This document shows positions 19,027 to 28,127 of a stretch of DNA of 64,000 bases, in pieces; positions within the stretch are counted from its first letter, which is position 1, and each line of letters begins with the position of its first letter. A program made the translations under genes and the position numbers. Below the pieces are notes generated by a model. It saw only the letters and a program-made list of their open reading frames with translations, did no database searches and was not told the origin of the DNA. Location of the stretch: positions 310,001-374,000 of the forward strand of contig NZ_SNYV01000014.1 of NCBI RefSeq assembly GCF_004363245.1, read 5' to 3'. Source of the stretch: Sphingobacterium yanglingense (GTDB lineage Bacteria > Bacteroidota > Bacteroidia > Sphingobacteriales > Sphingobacteriaceae).

Positions 19027-21234
19027 ATGAAGTACTTAGGTTTTCTCGTTGTTTTCTTTAGTTTTTGTTATGTGCAGGTCTATGCAGATACATACCCTGA
19101 AGTAGTATTTGATAATAGCCTTGTGAAAGGCAGTTATGCAAAAAGTCGGGTTCAATATGCAGGTGCTAGTTGGGTTGAAAATGTGAACGGCCATTTGTTG
19201 GTATCTGATACTTTGTTTTTTACCCCTGGAAATGCCTTATCTCTCCGTTATTTGTCCAATAATCAAGGACACTGGGATGTTAGTTTGCGCTATAGTAGGC
19301 AAAAATATCATTACAGGTTTTCTAATAAAGATTTTTTGAGCATACGTATGTATGTGAAGACTGAAAATACGAAGCTTGGTGATTTGCCAAGATTGTATAT
19401 CAGTCAACGTAATAAGGTGTCGGATACCTTAGATATTCGCTCATATATTGATGACTTCGAGGTTGGAAAATGGGTACAGGTTAAGATTCCGGCAAAGGAT
19501 TTACAAATAGAGGATGCAGAAGAGCCGATTAGCGGCGTACATTTTATACAGCATGGTACATCTGATGAGATGCATCATGTTTTTGTGGATCAAGTTGAGT
19601 TTCTTCCAGCTAAGTATTCAGAAGTCAAGTTGACTACAAATGCGGTGTTGACGGAGGCTGTTGGTTATGACCGGATTGTTCATCTAAAATGGCAGCTGCC
19701 TCTTACTCCAAGTATCCGGTACATAAAAATATATAGATCTGAAGATGGGCAGGTATTTAGACCTATCGGTATAAGACCTGTACAGATGCAGTCTTGCCTA
19801 GATGTAGTACCAGTGGTGGGGCAGAAGTATTTCTATAAAATTACCTGGATGGATTTTAATTACGAGGAATCGTTGTTTTCTTCTGTAAGGGAGGCGTCAA
19901 CAAAAAAGATGGAGAATGATGCGTTGATTACCCTTATCCAGATGACTCATGTCAACTATTTTGTAGAGAACTTTGATATAAATAGCGGGATGTATTTGCC
20001 TTATCGATCTAAAGATAAGGCGGTTGTTTCGACCAAGGAAACTGCTCCGGCTGTATTATCATTGCTTATCGGGGTGGAACGTAAGTTTATCAATAGACAA
20101 GTCGCGTTGAACAGAATTTCTAAAATGACTTATTTTTTGTTGCGCGCACAAAATAAATATGGTGTTTTCCCTGCTTATTTTGATGGTAGAAAGGGACTGC
20201 CGGAATATCGCAGAGGATTTTCTTCTTATGATGTGAACGGAACAGCTGCTCTTGTCGAAGCGTTGCTGATTGCTAGACAGTATTTTTCGCAAGACAATGA
20301 AACAGAAAGAGATTTGCGGAGTAGAATAACAGCACTTTATGATAATGTGAATTGGCAAAAGTTGGTGGCGGATGAAACAAGCAATGTGTTGCGTTCAAAA
20401 TTGAGTTTGATGGAGGGAAATGCTCCTGAGGAAATTACTGCAGCATCTTTGCTGTCGGGACCGAATGATGCAATTAATACTTATTTGTTGGCAATTGCTG
20501 CTCGGAAATATCCACTACCAGCTCCGGCATACTATAATGGGGTCTATAATTATTATAATATCAATAGACATGAACATATTGAGGAGCTGGATATGGATAT
20601 TTATTCTGATAGTTTGATACATGACTATGCGAACTCGACTACTGTCGCAAAGACAAACGTAGATACATTAGCTAGGCTTTCTGTTATTCAGCCATCTACC
20701 CAATTTGGTGTGTGTCTTCCTCTAGGAGAAATGAGAGGGAGTTTGATTGATTTGTACAAACCTTTTCTCACGGTAGATCCTAAGATTTTGAAGGATAGTT
20801 TGATGGATTGGAGCGAGGTGCTGGGGGCTTATACCCATTATGTAAAACGCCGGGATAATGAATTGGGAGTGGGAACAACGAATAGTGATATCTGGGGTTT
20901 TTACCAGCATAAGGATAGTGTCGGTAATTATCGGGTGAATCCTGCTATTGCACCATCTTCTGTTATTATTGAACCGGAGCTGGGAATTGCTTCTGTTTTA
21001 GCATTGTACGCTCAATATGGGCATATCTTATTTACTGAATACGGGTTCAGGTCTTGGCTTGATTTGCGTAATGATGATGTTTCTGATGAGTATCTTGCAT
21101 TAAATCAGGGAGCTATAGCGGTTATGTTGGAGAATGCAAAATCAGGGATGATCTGGAAATTGTACCAAGAAATCCCAGAGTTACAGAAGGCACGAAAAGA
21201 ATTGTTTTTGGGACAGGTAGAAGACATTAATTAA
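19027..21234 (+). CDS. Exported glucoamylase-family protein with N-terminal beta-sandwich and FN3-like region
   Basis: 735 aa with a signal peptide (residues 1 to about 20, MKYLGFLVVFFSFCYVQVYA). Residues about 30-200 look like a carbohydrate-binding-type beta-sandwich (WDVSLRYSRQ, IRMYVKTEN, HHVFVDQVEFLP). About 205-290 resemble an FN3 module (VHLKWQLP, YIKIYRSEDG, YFYKITWMD). The remainder matches the Bacteroidota 'glucoamylase family' all-helical barrel, with the terminal pattern LALNQGAIAVMLEN and SGMIWKLYQEIPELQKA. Likely a periplasmic or surface glycan hydrolase; the substrate cannot be told. No SusCD pair is nearby, so it is not in a classical polysaccharide locus here. Catalytic residues were not assigned. 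Confidence 0.75.
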   Translation: MKYLGFLVVFFSFCYVQVYADTYPEVVFDNSLVKGSYAKSRVQYAGASWVENVNGHLLVSDTLFFTPGNALSLRYLSNNQGHWDVSLRYSRQKYHYRFSNKDFLSIRMYVKTENTKLGDLPRLYISQRNKVSDTLDIRSYIDDFEVGKWVQVKIPAKDLQIEDAEEPISGVHFIQHGTSDEMHHVFVDQVEFLPAKYSEVKLTTNAVLTEAVGYDRIVHLKWQLPLTPSIRYIKIYRSEDGQVFRPIGIRPVQMQSCLDVVPVVGQKYFYKITWMDFNYEESLFSSVREASTKKMENDALITLIQMTHVNYFVENFDINSGMYLPYRSKDKAVVSTKETAPAVLSLLIGVERKFINRQVALNRISKMTYFLLRAQNKYGVFPAYFDGRKGLPEYRRGFSSYDVNGTAALVEALLIARQYFSQDNETERDLRSRITALYDNVNWQKLVADETSNVLRSKLSLMEGNAPEEITAASLLSGPNDAINTYLLAIAARKYPLPAPAYYNGVYNYYNINRHEHIEELDMDIYSDSLIHDYANSTTVAKTNVDTLARLSVIQPSTQFGVCLPLGEMRGSLIDLYKPFLTVDPKILKDSLMDWSEVLGAYTHYVKRRDNELGVGTTNSDIWGFYQHKDSVGNYRVNPAIAPSSVIIEPELGIASVLALYAQYGHILFTEYGFRSWLDLRNDDVSDEYLALNQGAIAVMLENAKSGMIWKLYQEIPELQKARKELFLGQVEDIN

Positions 21235-21301
21235 AATTTACATATCTTAGTTAGTGTTTTTGTTAATTGTCCTTATTTAGATAGATTGTTATAGTAATTA
21301 T

Positions 21302-21814
21302 ATGAAGAAAATCTTTTTGTTTTCAGCGAGTGCTGTTGTGTTGTTTTTTGCGTCTTGTAAGCAACAGCAGATTATTGTGAATTCTGGCGCCGTAGTGTCA
21401 AAGGACGGTACGGATGATGGTTTGAAAAATGTGAAAAGTGAATTTGAAGATGCTTCTAGAACATCCGAAGGTATTAAATTTACCTTATCTTCAGATTTGT
21501 TGTTTCCAACAAATTCGTCTTATTTGACGGATAAAGCTAAGGTTGAACTTACCAAATTAGCGAAGCTGATGAAAGAAGATAAAACAAAGAAGATTCGTGT
21601 TGATGGGCATACTGATTCGACGGGAGAAGAGGGTTATAATGTGTGGTTGTCTGACAAACGTGCCGCTTCTGTGAAAAAAAATCTCGAAGAGGCTGGTGTA
21701 GCAGGAAGTCGTATTACAACAAAGGGATTTGGTCCCTCTAAACCAGTAGGAGATAACAAAACTCCTGAGGGGAGACAAAAGAATAGAAGGGTAGAAGTGA
21801 CTATTCTACAATAA
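21302..21814 (+). CDS. OmpA-family peptidoglycan-associated lipoprotein
   Basis: 170 aa. A short signal ends in the lipobox FFASC, so Cys19 is the likely lipidated residue and the protein is anchored to the outer membrane. After a linker of about 45 residues comes an OmpA C-terminal domain: FTLSSDLLFPTNSSYL, then the peptidoglycan-binding signature DGHTDSTGEEGYNVWLSDKR and the terminal GRQKNRRVEVTI. It probably tethers the outer membrane to peptidoglycan like Pal, but no tol genes are nearby. A strong terminator follows. Confidence 0.92.
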   Translation: MKKIFLFSASAVVLFFASCKQQQIIVNSGAVVSKDGTDDGLKNVKSEFEDASRTSEGIKFTLSSDLLFPTNSSYLTDKAKVELTKLAKLMKEDKTKKIRVDGHTDSTGEEGYNVWLSDKRAASVKKNLEEAGVAGSRITTKGFGPSKPVGDNKTPEGRQKNRRVEVTILQ

Positions 21815-21825
21815 ATAGTTTTTTG

Positions 21826-21868
21826 AAACAAGAGGTTGTATAGTCACTATACAGCCTCTTGTTTTTTT
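21826..21868. terminator. Bidirectional terminator between OmpA lipoprotein and PLDc_N-like gene
   Basis: An 18-bp inverted repeat with one G-T pair (arms 21826-21843 and 21847-21864), with A/T tracts on both sides. The right arm overlaps the last codons of the convergent small membrane protein gene. Confidence 0.8.
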
Positions 21869-22101
21869 ATGGGATAAGTATTTCGTAACCCTATAAAGTA
21901 TATGATCGATCCAAAGATAGGGAGCAAAAGCACCAATAGAATCAATAGGATGCGGTCTGTTGTTTTTTGAGCGAAGTCTCGCTTAAAAATGTCGATTAAT
22001 GCGAGTATTGCAAAGATTAGGGGTGCTAACCCCGCAATGCCAAACACGAGGAGAAGTATCATCTCTTGTGTTCCTATGTTTAGAAAAAGTAAATAATTCA
22101 T
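21847..22101 (-). CDS. Small membrane protein with PLDc_N-like domain
   Basis: 84 aa with two hydrophobic helices (about residues 12-36 and 49-70) separated by a basic loop containing LIDIFKRDFAQ. The pattern, including LILLVLLLPIFGSIIYFIG, matches the PLDc_N (phospholipase D nuclease N-terminal) membrane module, found alone in many Bacteroidota as a short inner-membrane protein of unknown role. There is no PLD catalytic domain. Its 3' end is embedded in the terminator shared with the convergent lipoprotein gene. It is divergent from dnaE. Confidence 0.75.
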   Translation of the reverse strand: MNYLLFLNIGTQEMILLLVFGIAGLAPLIFAILALIDIFKRDFAQKTTDRILLILLVLLLPIFGSIIYFIGLRNTYPIKKQEAV

Positions 22102-22233
22102 TTTGTAAGTTTTTAATTGCTTTATCTAAGTTACACTTTGTTTTGAATAAGAGTGACGGGTGAAATATTATTTGACTTTTTTCATAAATTTCGACTGTGG
22201 AAACAATGTCGATAATATCTTAGCTTATTTGAG

Positions 22234-22241
22234 TATTTTTG
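22234..22241 (+). promoter_or_regulatory. -7 box upstream of dnaE
   Basis: TATTTTTG matches TAnnTTTG, 22 bases before the ATG. No good -33 element is present. Confidence 0.4.
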
Positions 22242-22263
22242 TTTTGACTAAGAGGGATGGACT

Positions 22264-25200
22264 ATGTACATAATATTTGATACCGAAACTACGGGCTTAC
22301 CAAAGCGTTGGGATGCACCAATTACAGATACGGATAATTGGCCTAGATGTGTGCAGATTGCATGGCAATTACACGATGAATTAGGAAATATAGTCGAACA
22401 TCAGGATTATCTCATTAAACCTGATGGATTTGATATTCCGTTCGATTCTGAGAAAATACATGGAATTTCAACAGCGCTTGCAACGGAGAACGGTGTGCCG
22501 CTTCAAGATGTCTTAGTTAAGTTTAATGAAGCTCTTTCTAAAGCAAAGTTTGTCGTAGGACAGAATATTGGTTTCGATATCAATATCATGGGATCCGAGT
22601 TCTATAGGTATAACGTAGAGTCTCCTATGAGCAGTATGGCTGTCTTGGATACCTGTACTGAGGTGACAGCGAATCTACTTAAACTCCCCGGTGGACGAGG
22701 TGGGCGCTTTAAGTTACCTAATCTAACTGAACTTCATTCTTATCTTTTTGGTGTTCCCTTTGCAGAAGCTCATAATGCAACTGCCGATGTGGAGGCGACG
22801 ACACGCTGTTTCTTTGAGTTGATCCGACAAGAAGTATTCACAGCCGAAGAACTGCAAGTTGATACGGGATACTTTGTTGAGTTTAAACAACACAATCCTA
22901 CTGCTATCTCTACGGTAGGTCTTAAACATACTAATCTAAAAGCAGCCTCAGACGCTATTCGTTCGCGTGAAAATGCAGGGAGAGAAGTTGTCGTTGATGA
23001 AGAGAGTCTTGAAGCGCTAAAACATGCAGCGTTCGCACATTTACATAATCATTCTCAGTTTTCAGTTTTACAATCTACCATTTCTATAGGTGATTTGGTT
23101 TCGGCAGCAGCAAAACATAACATGCCTGCTGTAGCGATGACGGATCATGGTAACATGATGGGCGCTTTCCACTTTGTGAGTAAGGTGCTTGGACATAATA
23201 AAGAGGTCGAAGCGAAGCAAAAAGAAGATATAGCGGCTGGTTTGGAACCTACAGGCCAGCTTATAAAACCGATCGTCGGATGTGAGTTTTTTGTGTGTGA
23301 GGATCGAAAAGATAAGTCTAGAAAAGATAATGGCTATCAGATTGTATTTTTAGCAAAGAATAAAAATGGTTATCATAACTTGGCTAAAATGGCTTCGGCA
23401 GCTTATACTGAAGGATTTTATTATGTGCCTAGGATTGATAAGAGTATTGTCGAAAAGTATAAAGAAGATTTGATTGTACTCTCGGGGAATCTCCAAGGGG
23501 AGGTGCCGAGTAAGGTCTTGAATATTGGTGAAAATCAAGCTGAAGAGGCATTGATATGGTGGAAGGAGTTGTTTGGAGCGGACTTCTATATTGAGGTAAT
23601 GCGGCATGGGCAAGAAGATGAGGATAGGGTTAATGAGACGTTGATTCGCTTATCCCGCAAACATCAAGTCAAACTAGTCGCTACCAACAATACGTATTAT
23701 GTAAATAAGGTAGATGCGCATGCGCATGATATTTTATTATGCGTGAAAGATGGAGAGAAGCTTTCTACTCCAAAGGGAAGAGGACGTGGGTTTCGTTTTG
23801 GAATGCCAAATCAGGAGTATTATTTTAAATCTTCTGATGAGATGAAAAAGGCCTTTGAAAATTTACCTGAAGCAATCTTGACGATTCAGGAAATTTTGGA
23901 TAAGGTGGAGATTTATTCATTAAATCGAGATGTACTTCTCCCTAAGTTTGAGATTCCTGAAGAGTTCCAGCATGCAGAAGATGAGATAGATGGTGGAAAG
24001 CGTGGTGAAAATGCACTGTTAAGACATTTGACCTATGTTGGAGCTAAAAAGAGATATAAGGAAATAACAGAAGAAGTAACGGAACGACTGGACTTTGAAC
24101 TGGCTACGATTGAGCGTACCGGTTATCCTGGTTATTTTCTGATTGTACAGGATTTTATAGCCGAGGCACGTCGAATGGGCGTATCCGTTGGCCCGGGACG
24201 GGGATCTGCAGCAGGATCTGCGGTGGCCTATTGTTTGGGTATTACGAATCTAGATCCTATTCAGTATGATTTGCTTTTCGAACGGTTTTTAAATCCTGAT
24301 CGTGTATCGATGCCTGATATTGATATCGATTTTGACGATGAGGGCCGAGGGAGAGTCATGCAGTATGTAATTGATAAGTATGGGGCATCACAGGTAGCTC
24401 AAATTATCACTTATGGTACGATGGCTGCGAAGTCTTCTATTAAGGACACGGCACGTGTGTTGGATTTGCCTTTGTCTGACGCTAACGAAATTGCCAAATT
24501 AATTCCGAACTTAAAACTCAGTAAGATTTTTAATTTGGAGGAGAAGGCACTCAAGGAGGTATTGCGTACAGAGGAATTGGAAGCTGTCAATCGATTAAAG
24601 TCGTTAGCAGATGGAGCAGGACTGGAGGCAGAGACAATTAAACAAGCCCGTGTATTGGAAGGTTCCATGAGGAATACAGGGATTCATGCCTGTGGTGTTA
24701 TTATCACTCCAGATGATATTACGAATTTCGTTCCGGTGTCCTTAGCTAAGGATTCAGACTTGTATGTGACCCAATTTGACAACTCGGTCGTAGAGAGTGC
24801 TGGTTTGCTCAAAATGGACTTTTTGGGGCTTAAGACGCTTACGCTGATAAAGGATACAGTTGTCAATGTACGATTAAGGCATGGTATCGAGCTGGATCCG
24901 GATGAGTTCCCGATTGATGATGAGATCACCTATGAGTTGTTCCAACGTGGAGAGACAATTGGTGTTTTCCAGTATGAATCTCCTGGGATGCAAAAGTACA
25001 TGAAGGAATTGAAACCGACGGTTTTCGCCGATTTAATTGCGATGAATGCACTCTATAGACCTGGTCCGATGGAGTACATCCCATCGTTTATTAAACGGAA
25101 ACATGGTATCGAACCTATTGTGTATGATTTGGATGCATGCGAAGAATATTTACAGGAGACTTACGGTATTACCGTCTATCAGGAGCAGGTAATGCTTTTG

Positions 25201-26679
25201 TCCCAAAAGCTTGCAGGATTCTCGAAGGGGGATGCCGACGTTTTGCGTAAGGCAATGGGTAAGAAGCAAAAGGCTGTACTGGATAAAATGAAGCCTAAAT
25301 TTGTTGAACAAGCCGTAGAAAGAGGACATAAAGCGAAGGTACTCGAGAAAATATGGACTGACTGGGAAGCATTTGCAAGTTACGCTTTTAACAAATCTCA
25401 CTCTACCTGTTATGCTTGGGTGGCTTACCAAACAGCTTATCTGAAAGCACATTATCCTGCAGAATATATGGCTGCTGTACTGTCAAACAATATGAATGAC
25501 ATTAAGCAGGTTACTTTCTTTATGGAAGAGTGTAAACGGATGGGACTCGAGGTATTAGGACCGGACGTAAATGAATCCCATTATAAATTTACAGTGAACG
25601 AGCAGGGGGCTATTCGATTTGGTATCGGAGCGGTAAAAGGAGTCGGAGCCGGAGCTGTAGATACAATAGTGCAAACCCGTAATGATGGATTGTATAAGTC
25701 AATATTTGATTTTGCTAAACGAATAGACCTACGGTCTGCCAATAAAAAGGCTTTTGAAAGCCTTGTGCATGCGGGCGGCTTTGATAGTTTTACGGATACA
25801 CACCGGGCACAGTATTTTTATAAGGACGGAGATAATACGACTGGGATAGAGAAGGCGATTAAGTTTGCTCAACGGTTTAAAGAAAATGAACAATCGGCTC
25901 AAGCAAGTCTGTTCGGTGGAGGAGCGGCTGCAGAGTTGCCTGAACCTGTACTTGCTCCCTGTCCACCATGGGGGCTGATTGAAAAGTTAAAATATGAGAA
26001 GGATGTAATCGGTATTTATTTAACGAGCCATCCGTTAGATAATTATAAGTTTGAAATAAAGCACTTTTGTGCTAATACAGTACGGGATCTGCAATTGATT
26101 AATAAAGTGAAAGCTTCCGAAGTAGAAGAAGAGGTGCTTTTAGAATTTAACCGTATCAAGAACAAGGAGGCTGTTGTAGGCGGTATTATCGCCAATGCGG
26201 TACATAGGGTGTCTAAAAATGGAAAGCCTTTTGGGGCGTTTGTAATTGAGGATTATTCTGACTCGTATGAAATTGCCGTTTTTGGAGAGGATTATGTGAA
26301 GTTTAAAGGGTACCTTCAGGATGGCTATTTTGTACAGATCCGGGGATTAGTACAGGAAAGGTTCAAACAGGTTGGTAACTGGGGATTTGAAATCAAGAAC
26401 ATTCAATTGTTGTCGGATTTGAGAGAGAAGCTAGCGAAGAGTTTTACAATACAGATTGCTTTACAACAGCTTAACGAGCAGGTGGTAAAACTTATTGATG
26501 ACCTAGTTAATTCATCTGTGGAAGAGGGAGAGGTTGCAAGTTGTAGCTTAAAATTTAAAGTAGTGGATGTTCAGGAAAATATCTCTGTCGAGATGCCCGC
26601 CAAAACCTTAAAGATTAAAGTCACTAATGAGTTGATTGACGAGTTGGAGAATAAAGGAATTCGATATCAATTAAATTGA
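22264..26679 (+). CDS. dnaE: DNA polymerase III alpha subunit with fused N-terminal DEDDh proofreading exonuclease
   Basis: Replicative polymerase, 1471 aa against about 1150-1160 for ordinary DnaE. Residues 1 to about 190 are a DnaQ-like exonuclease: Exo I FDTETTG (D6, E8), Exo II GFDIN (D105), Exo III HNATADVEAT (H170, D175). A PHP domain starts near 258 (HLHNHSQFS, H261/H263), but ligands known from Thermus DnaE appear replaced: Q270 for D19, Q359 for H94, N409 for C137, N476 for D226 and Y478 for H228. H295 and E341 remain. The palm carries GPGRGSAAGS and PDIDIDF (D685, D687, D689). A C-terminal OB-like segment (about 1310-1370) precedes the tail. Proofreading is therefore likely done in cis by the fused DEDDh domain. 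The thioredoxin gene follows. Confidence 0.96.
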   Translation: MYIIFDTETTGLPKRWDAPITDTDNWPRCVQIAWQLHDELGNIVEHQDYLIKPDGFDIPFDSEKIHGISTALATENGVPLQDVLVKFNEALSKAKFVVGQNIGFDINIMGSEFYRYNVESPMSSMAVLDTCTEVTANLLKLPGGRGGRFKLPNLTELHSYLFGVPFAEAHNATADVEATTRCFFELIRQEVFTAEELQVDTGYFVEFKQHNPTAISTVGLKHTNLKAASDAIRSRENAGREVVVDEESLEALKHAAFAHLHNHSQFSVLQSTISIGDLVSAAAKHNMPAVAMTDHGNMMGAFHFVSKVLGHNKEVEAKQKEDIAAGLEPTGQLIKPIVGCEFFVCEDRKDKSRKDNGYQIVFLAKNKNGYHNLAKMASAAYTEGFYYVPRIDKSIVEKYKEDLIVLSGNLQGEVPSKVLNIGENQAEEALIWWKELFGADFYIEVMRHGQEDEDRVNETLIRLSRKHQVKLVATNNTYYVNKVDAHAHDILLCVKDGEKLSTPKGRGRGFRFGMPNQEYYFKSSDEMKKAFENLPEAILTIQEILDKVEIYSLNRDVLLPKFEIPEEFQHAEDEIDGGKRGENALLRHLTYVGAKKRYKEITEEVTERLDFELATIERTGYPGYFLIVQDFIAEARRMGVSVGPGRGSAAGSAVAYCLGITNLDPIQYDLLFERFLNPDRVSMPDIDIDFDDEGRGRVMQYVIDKYGASQVAQIITYGTMAAKSSIKDTARVLDLPLSDANEIAKLIPNLKLSKIFNLEEKALKEVLRTEELEAVNRLKSLADGAGLEAETIKQARVLEGSMRNTGIHACGVIITPDDITNFVPVSLAKDSDLYVTQFDNSVVESAGLLKMDFLGLKTLTLIKDTVVNVRLRHGIELDPDEFPIDDEITYELFQRGETIGVFQYESPGMQKYMKELKPTVFADLIAMNALYRPGPMEYIPSFIKRKHGIEPIVYDLDACEEYLQETYGITVYQEQVMLLSQKLAGFSKGDADVLRKAMGKKQKAVLDKMKPKFVEQAVERGHKAKVLEKIWTDWEAFASYAFNKSHSTCYAWVAYQTAYLKAHYPAEYMAAVLSNNMNDIKQVTFFMEECKRMGLEVLGPDVNESHYKFTVNEQGAIRFGIGAVKGVGAGAVDTIVQTRNDGLYKSIFDFAKRIDLRSANKKAFESLVHAGGFDSFTDTHRAQYFYKDGDNTTGIEKAIKFAQRFKENEQSAQASLFGGGAAAELPEPVLAPCPPWGLIEKLKYEKDVIGIYLTSHPLDNYKFEIKHFCANTVRDLQLINKVKASEVEEEVLLEFNRIKNKEAVVGGIIANAVHRVSKNGKPFGAFVIEDYSDSYEIAVFGEDYVKFKGYLQDGYFVQIRGLVQERFKQVGNWGFEIKNIQLLSDLREKLAKSFTIQIALQQLNEQVVKLIDDLVNSSVEEGEVASCSLKFKVVDVQENISVEMPAKTLKIKVTNELIDELENKGIRYQLN

Positions 26680-26733
26680 TAAGGTATAGATATTTATTAC
26701 AATACGATTAGAGTACAATTGTGGGCAATTGAT

Positions 26734-26741
26734 TATATTTG
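26734..26741 (+). promoter_or_regulatory. -7 box upstream of thioredoxin
   Basis: TATATTTG matches TAnnTTTG, 28 bases before the ATG, in the 90-base gap after dnaE. No -33 TTG at ideal spacing. Confidence 0.45.
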
Positions 26742-26769
26742 TATTAAATTATAAAAAGAGGATATTATT

Positions 26770-27087
26770 ATGGCATTAGAAATTACAGACAGCAACTTTG
26801 AAGAGTTAGTTTTGAAAGCAGATAAACCTGTACTAATTGATTTTTGGGCAGAATGGTGTGGTCCTTGCCGTATGGTAGGTCCAGTTGTAGATGAAATTGC
26901 TACAGAATATGACGGTAAAGCTGTTGTTGGAAAAGTTAACGTAGACAATAATCCAGAGATATCAGTGCGTTTTGGTATTAGAAATATTCCTGCATTGTTA
27001 TACTTTAAAAATGGCGAAGTAGTAGACAAACAAGTGGGTGCAGTGCCTAAATCTGTTTTGGTCGAAAAATTAGATAAACAATTGTAA
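26770..27087 (+). CDS. trxA: Thioredoxin
   Basis: Cytoplasmic 105-aa thioredoxin, the general protein disulfide reductase working with thioredoxin reductase. The active site is WAEWCGPCR (C31 and C34), preceded by the buried Asp in VLIDFWA, and the cis-Pro lies in IRNIPALLYF. There is no signal peptide. It has its own -7 box and terminator and is probably monocistronic. Confidence 0.96.
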   Translation: MALEITDSNFEELVLKADKPVLIDFWAEWCGPCRMVGPVVDEIATEYDGKAVVGKVNVDNNPEISVRFGIRNIPALLYFKNGEVVDKQVGAVPKSVLVEKLDKQL

Positions 27088-27109
27088 GGTTATCTTAGAA
27101 ATAATTAGG

Positions 27110-27137
27110 AAAGCATCCAGAAATGGATGCTTTTTTT
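27110..27137 (+). terminator. Intrinsic terminator after thioredoxin
   Basis: AAAGCATCC and GGATGCTTT pair (27110-27118 and 27125-27133) around a six-base loop, followed by a T-run. Confidence 0.85.
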
Positions 27138-27195
27138 GTTTTCTGTATCTAGGCTTTTCTTAACCTATATTAAGTTTTTAAGGTATCGGCTAAAG

Positions 27196-27203
27196 TATCT
27201 TTG
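27196..27203 (+). promoter_or_regulatory. -7 box upstream of pirin
   Basis: TATCTTTG matches TAnnTTTG, 27 bases before the ATG. An AAGGAGG sequence (27215-27221) just upstream of the ATG is one of the few strong Shine-Dalgarno matches in this window. Confidence 0.5.
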
Positions 27204-27230
27204 TAGTATAAATTTAAGGAGGTCATAAAG

Positions 27231-28094
27231 ATGAAAACAGTTGAGAATATTTTTAATCCTAAACCAGCACATTTCGTGGGAGATGGATTTAGAGTGCATA
27301 ATTTTATACCAAGCTATGCACCTACGACACGAATGAGTCCTTTTATTATGTTGGACTATAATTCTACATATAACTTTCCGCCTAGTGCTATTCCTAAAGG
27401 GGTAGGCGTACACCCGCACCGGGGATTCGAAACGGTGACTATTGCTTATAAAGGACGGGTCGAGCACGGAGATAGTTCTGGTGGCGGAGGAATAATAGGA
27501 GAGGGAGATGTACAATGGATGACAGCGGCATCGGGGGTATTGCACAAGGAGTTTCATGAGACGGAATGGAGTAAGACGGGGGGCGATTTTCAGATGGTGC
27601 AGCTGTGGGTAAATCTACCTGCTAAGGATAAGATGAGCGCTCCGAAATACCAAGCTTTGGTACATGCAGATATTCCAAAAGTTGAATTGGAAAATAATGG
27701 CGGTATTATTGAAGTGATCTCAGGCGACTATAATGGTGTAAAAGGCGGTGCATCAACCTTTACTCCACTACATTTGATGAATGCTAAGCTTAATAAGGGG
27801 GGAGTTGTAACATTTGATTTCCCTGCACATTATAATACAGCATTGTTAATTATCGCCGGGAATGTAACTGTCAATGATACTTTTAAAGCAGCAACGGACA
27901 AAATGGTACTGTTCTATAATGACGGGGATAAGTTTACTGTGAAAGCAGATGACGATGCCATCGTATTGGTGTTGAGTGGAGAACCTATTGATGAGCCTAT
28001 AGCGTCTTATGGTCCATTTGTGATGAATACAATGGAAGAGATACAAGAAGCTTTTGAAGACTTTAATAGTGGTAAATTTGGTAATCTCGTATAA
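27231..28094 (+). CDS. Pirin family bicupin protein
   Basis: 287 aa with two cupin domains. The N-terminal cupin carries the metal-binding pattern HPHRGFETVT (H61, H63) and HKEFHETE, as in human pirin and the bacterial quercetin dioxygenase-like pirins. The C-terminal pirin_C domain ends with FNSGKFGNL. Known family roles include a redox-sensing Fe protein and quercetinase-like dioxygenase; which applies here cannot be read from sequence. The gene is preceded by an unusually good ribosome binding site and lies between thioredoxin and a convergent ABC-F gene. Confidence 0.9.
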   Translation: MKTVENIFNPKPAHFVGDGFRVHNFIPSYAPTTRMSPFIMLDYNSTYNFPPSAIPKGVGVHPHRGFETVTIAYKGRVEHGDSSGGGGIIGEGDVQWMTAASGVLHKEFHETEWSKTGGDFQMVQLWVNLPAKDKMSAPKYQALVHADIPKVELENNGGIIEVISGDYNGVKGGASTFTPLHLMNAKLNKGGVVTFDFPAHYNTALLIIAGNVTVNDTFKAATDKMVLFYNDGDKFTVKADDDAIVLVLSGEPIDEPIASYGPFVMNTMEEIQEAFEDFNSGKFGNLV

Positions 28095-28127
28095 AACAAA
28101 AAAGAGCGCTTAGCGCTCTTTTTTGTT
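28095..28127. terminator. Bidirectional terminator between pirin and ABC-F genes
   Basis: Perfect 15-bp inverted repeat (arms 28095-28109 and 28113-28127) with a GAGCGC core and A6/T6 tracts on both sides. It starts at the pirin stop and reaches the ABC-F stop. Confidence 0.9.
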
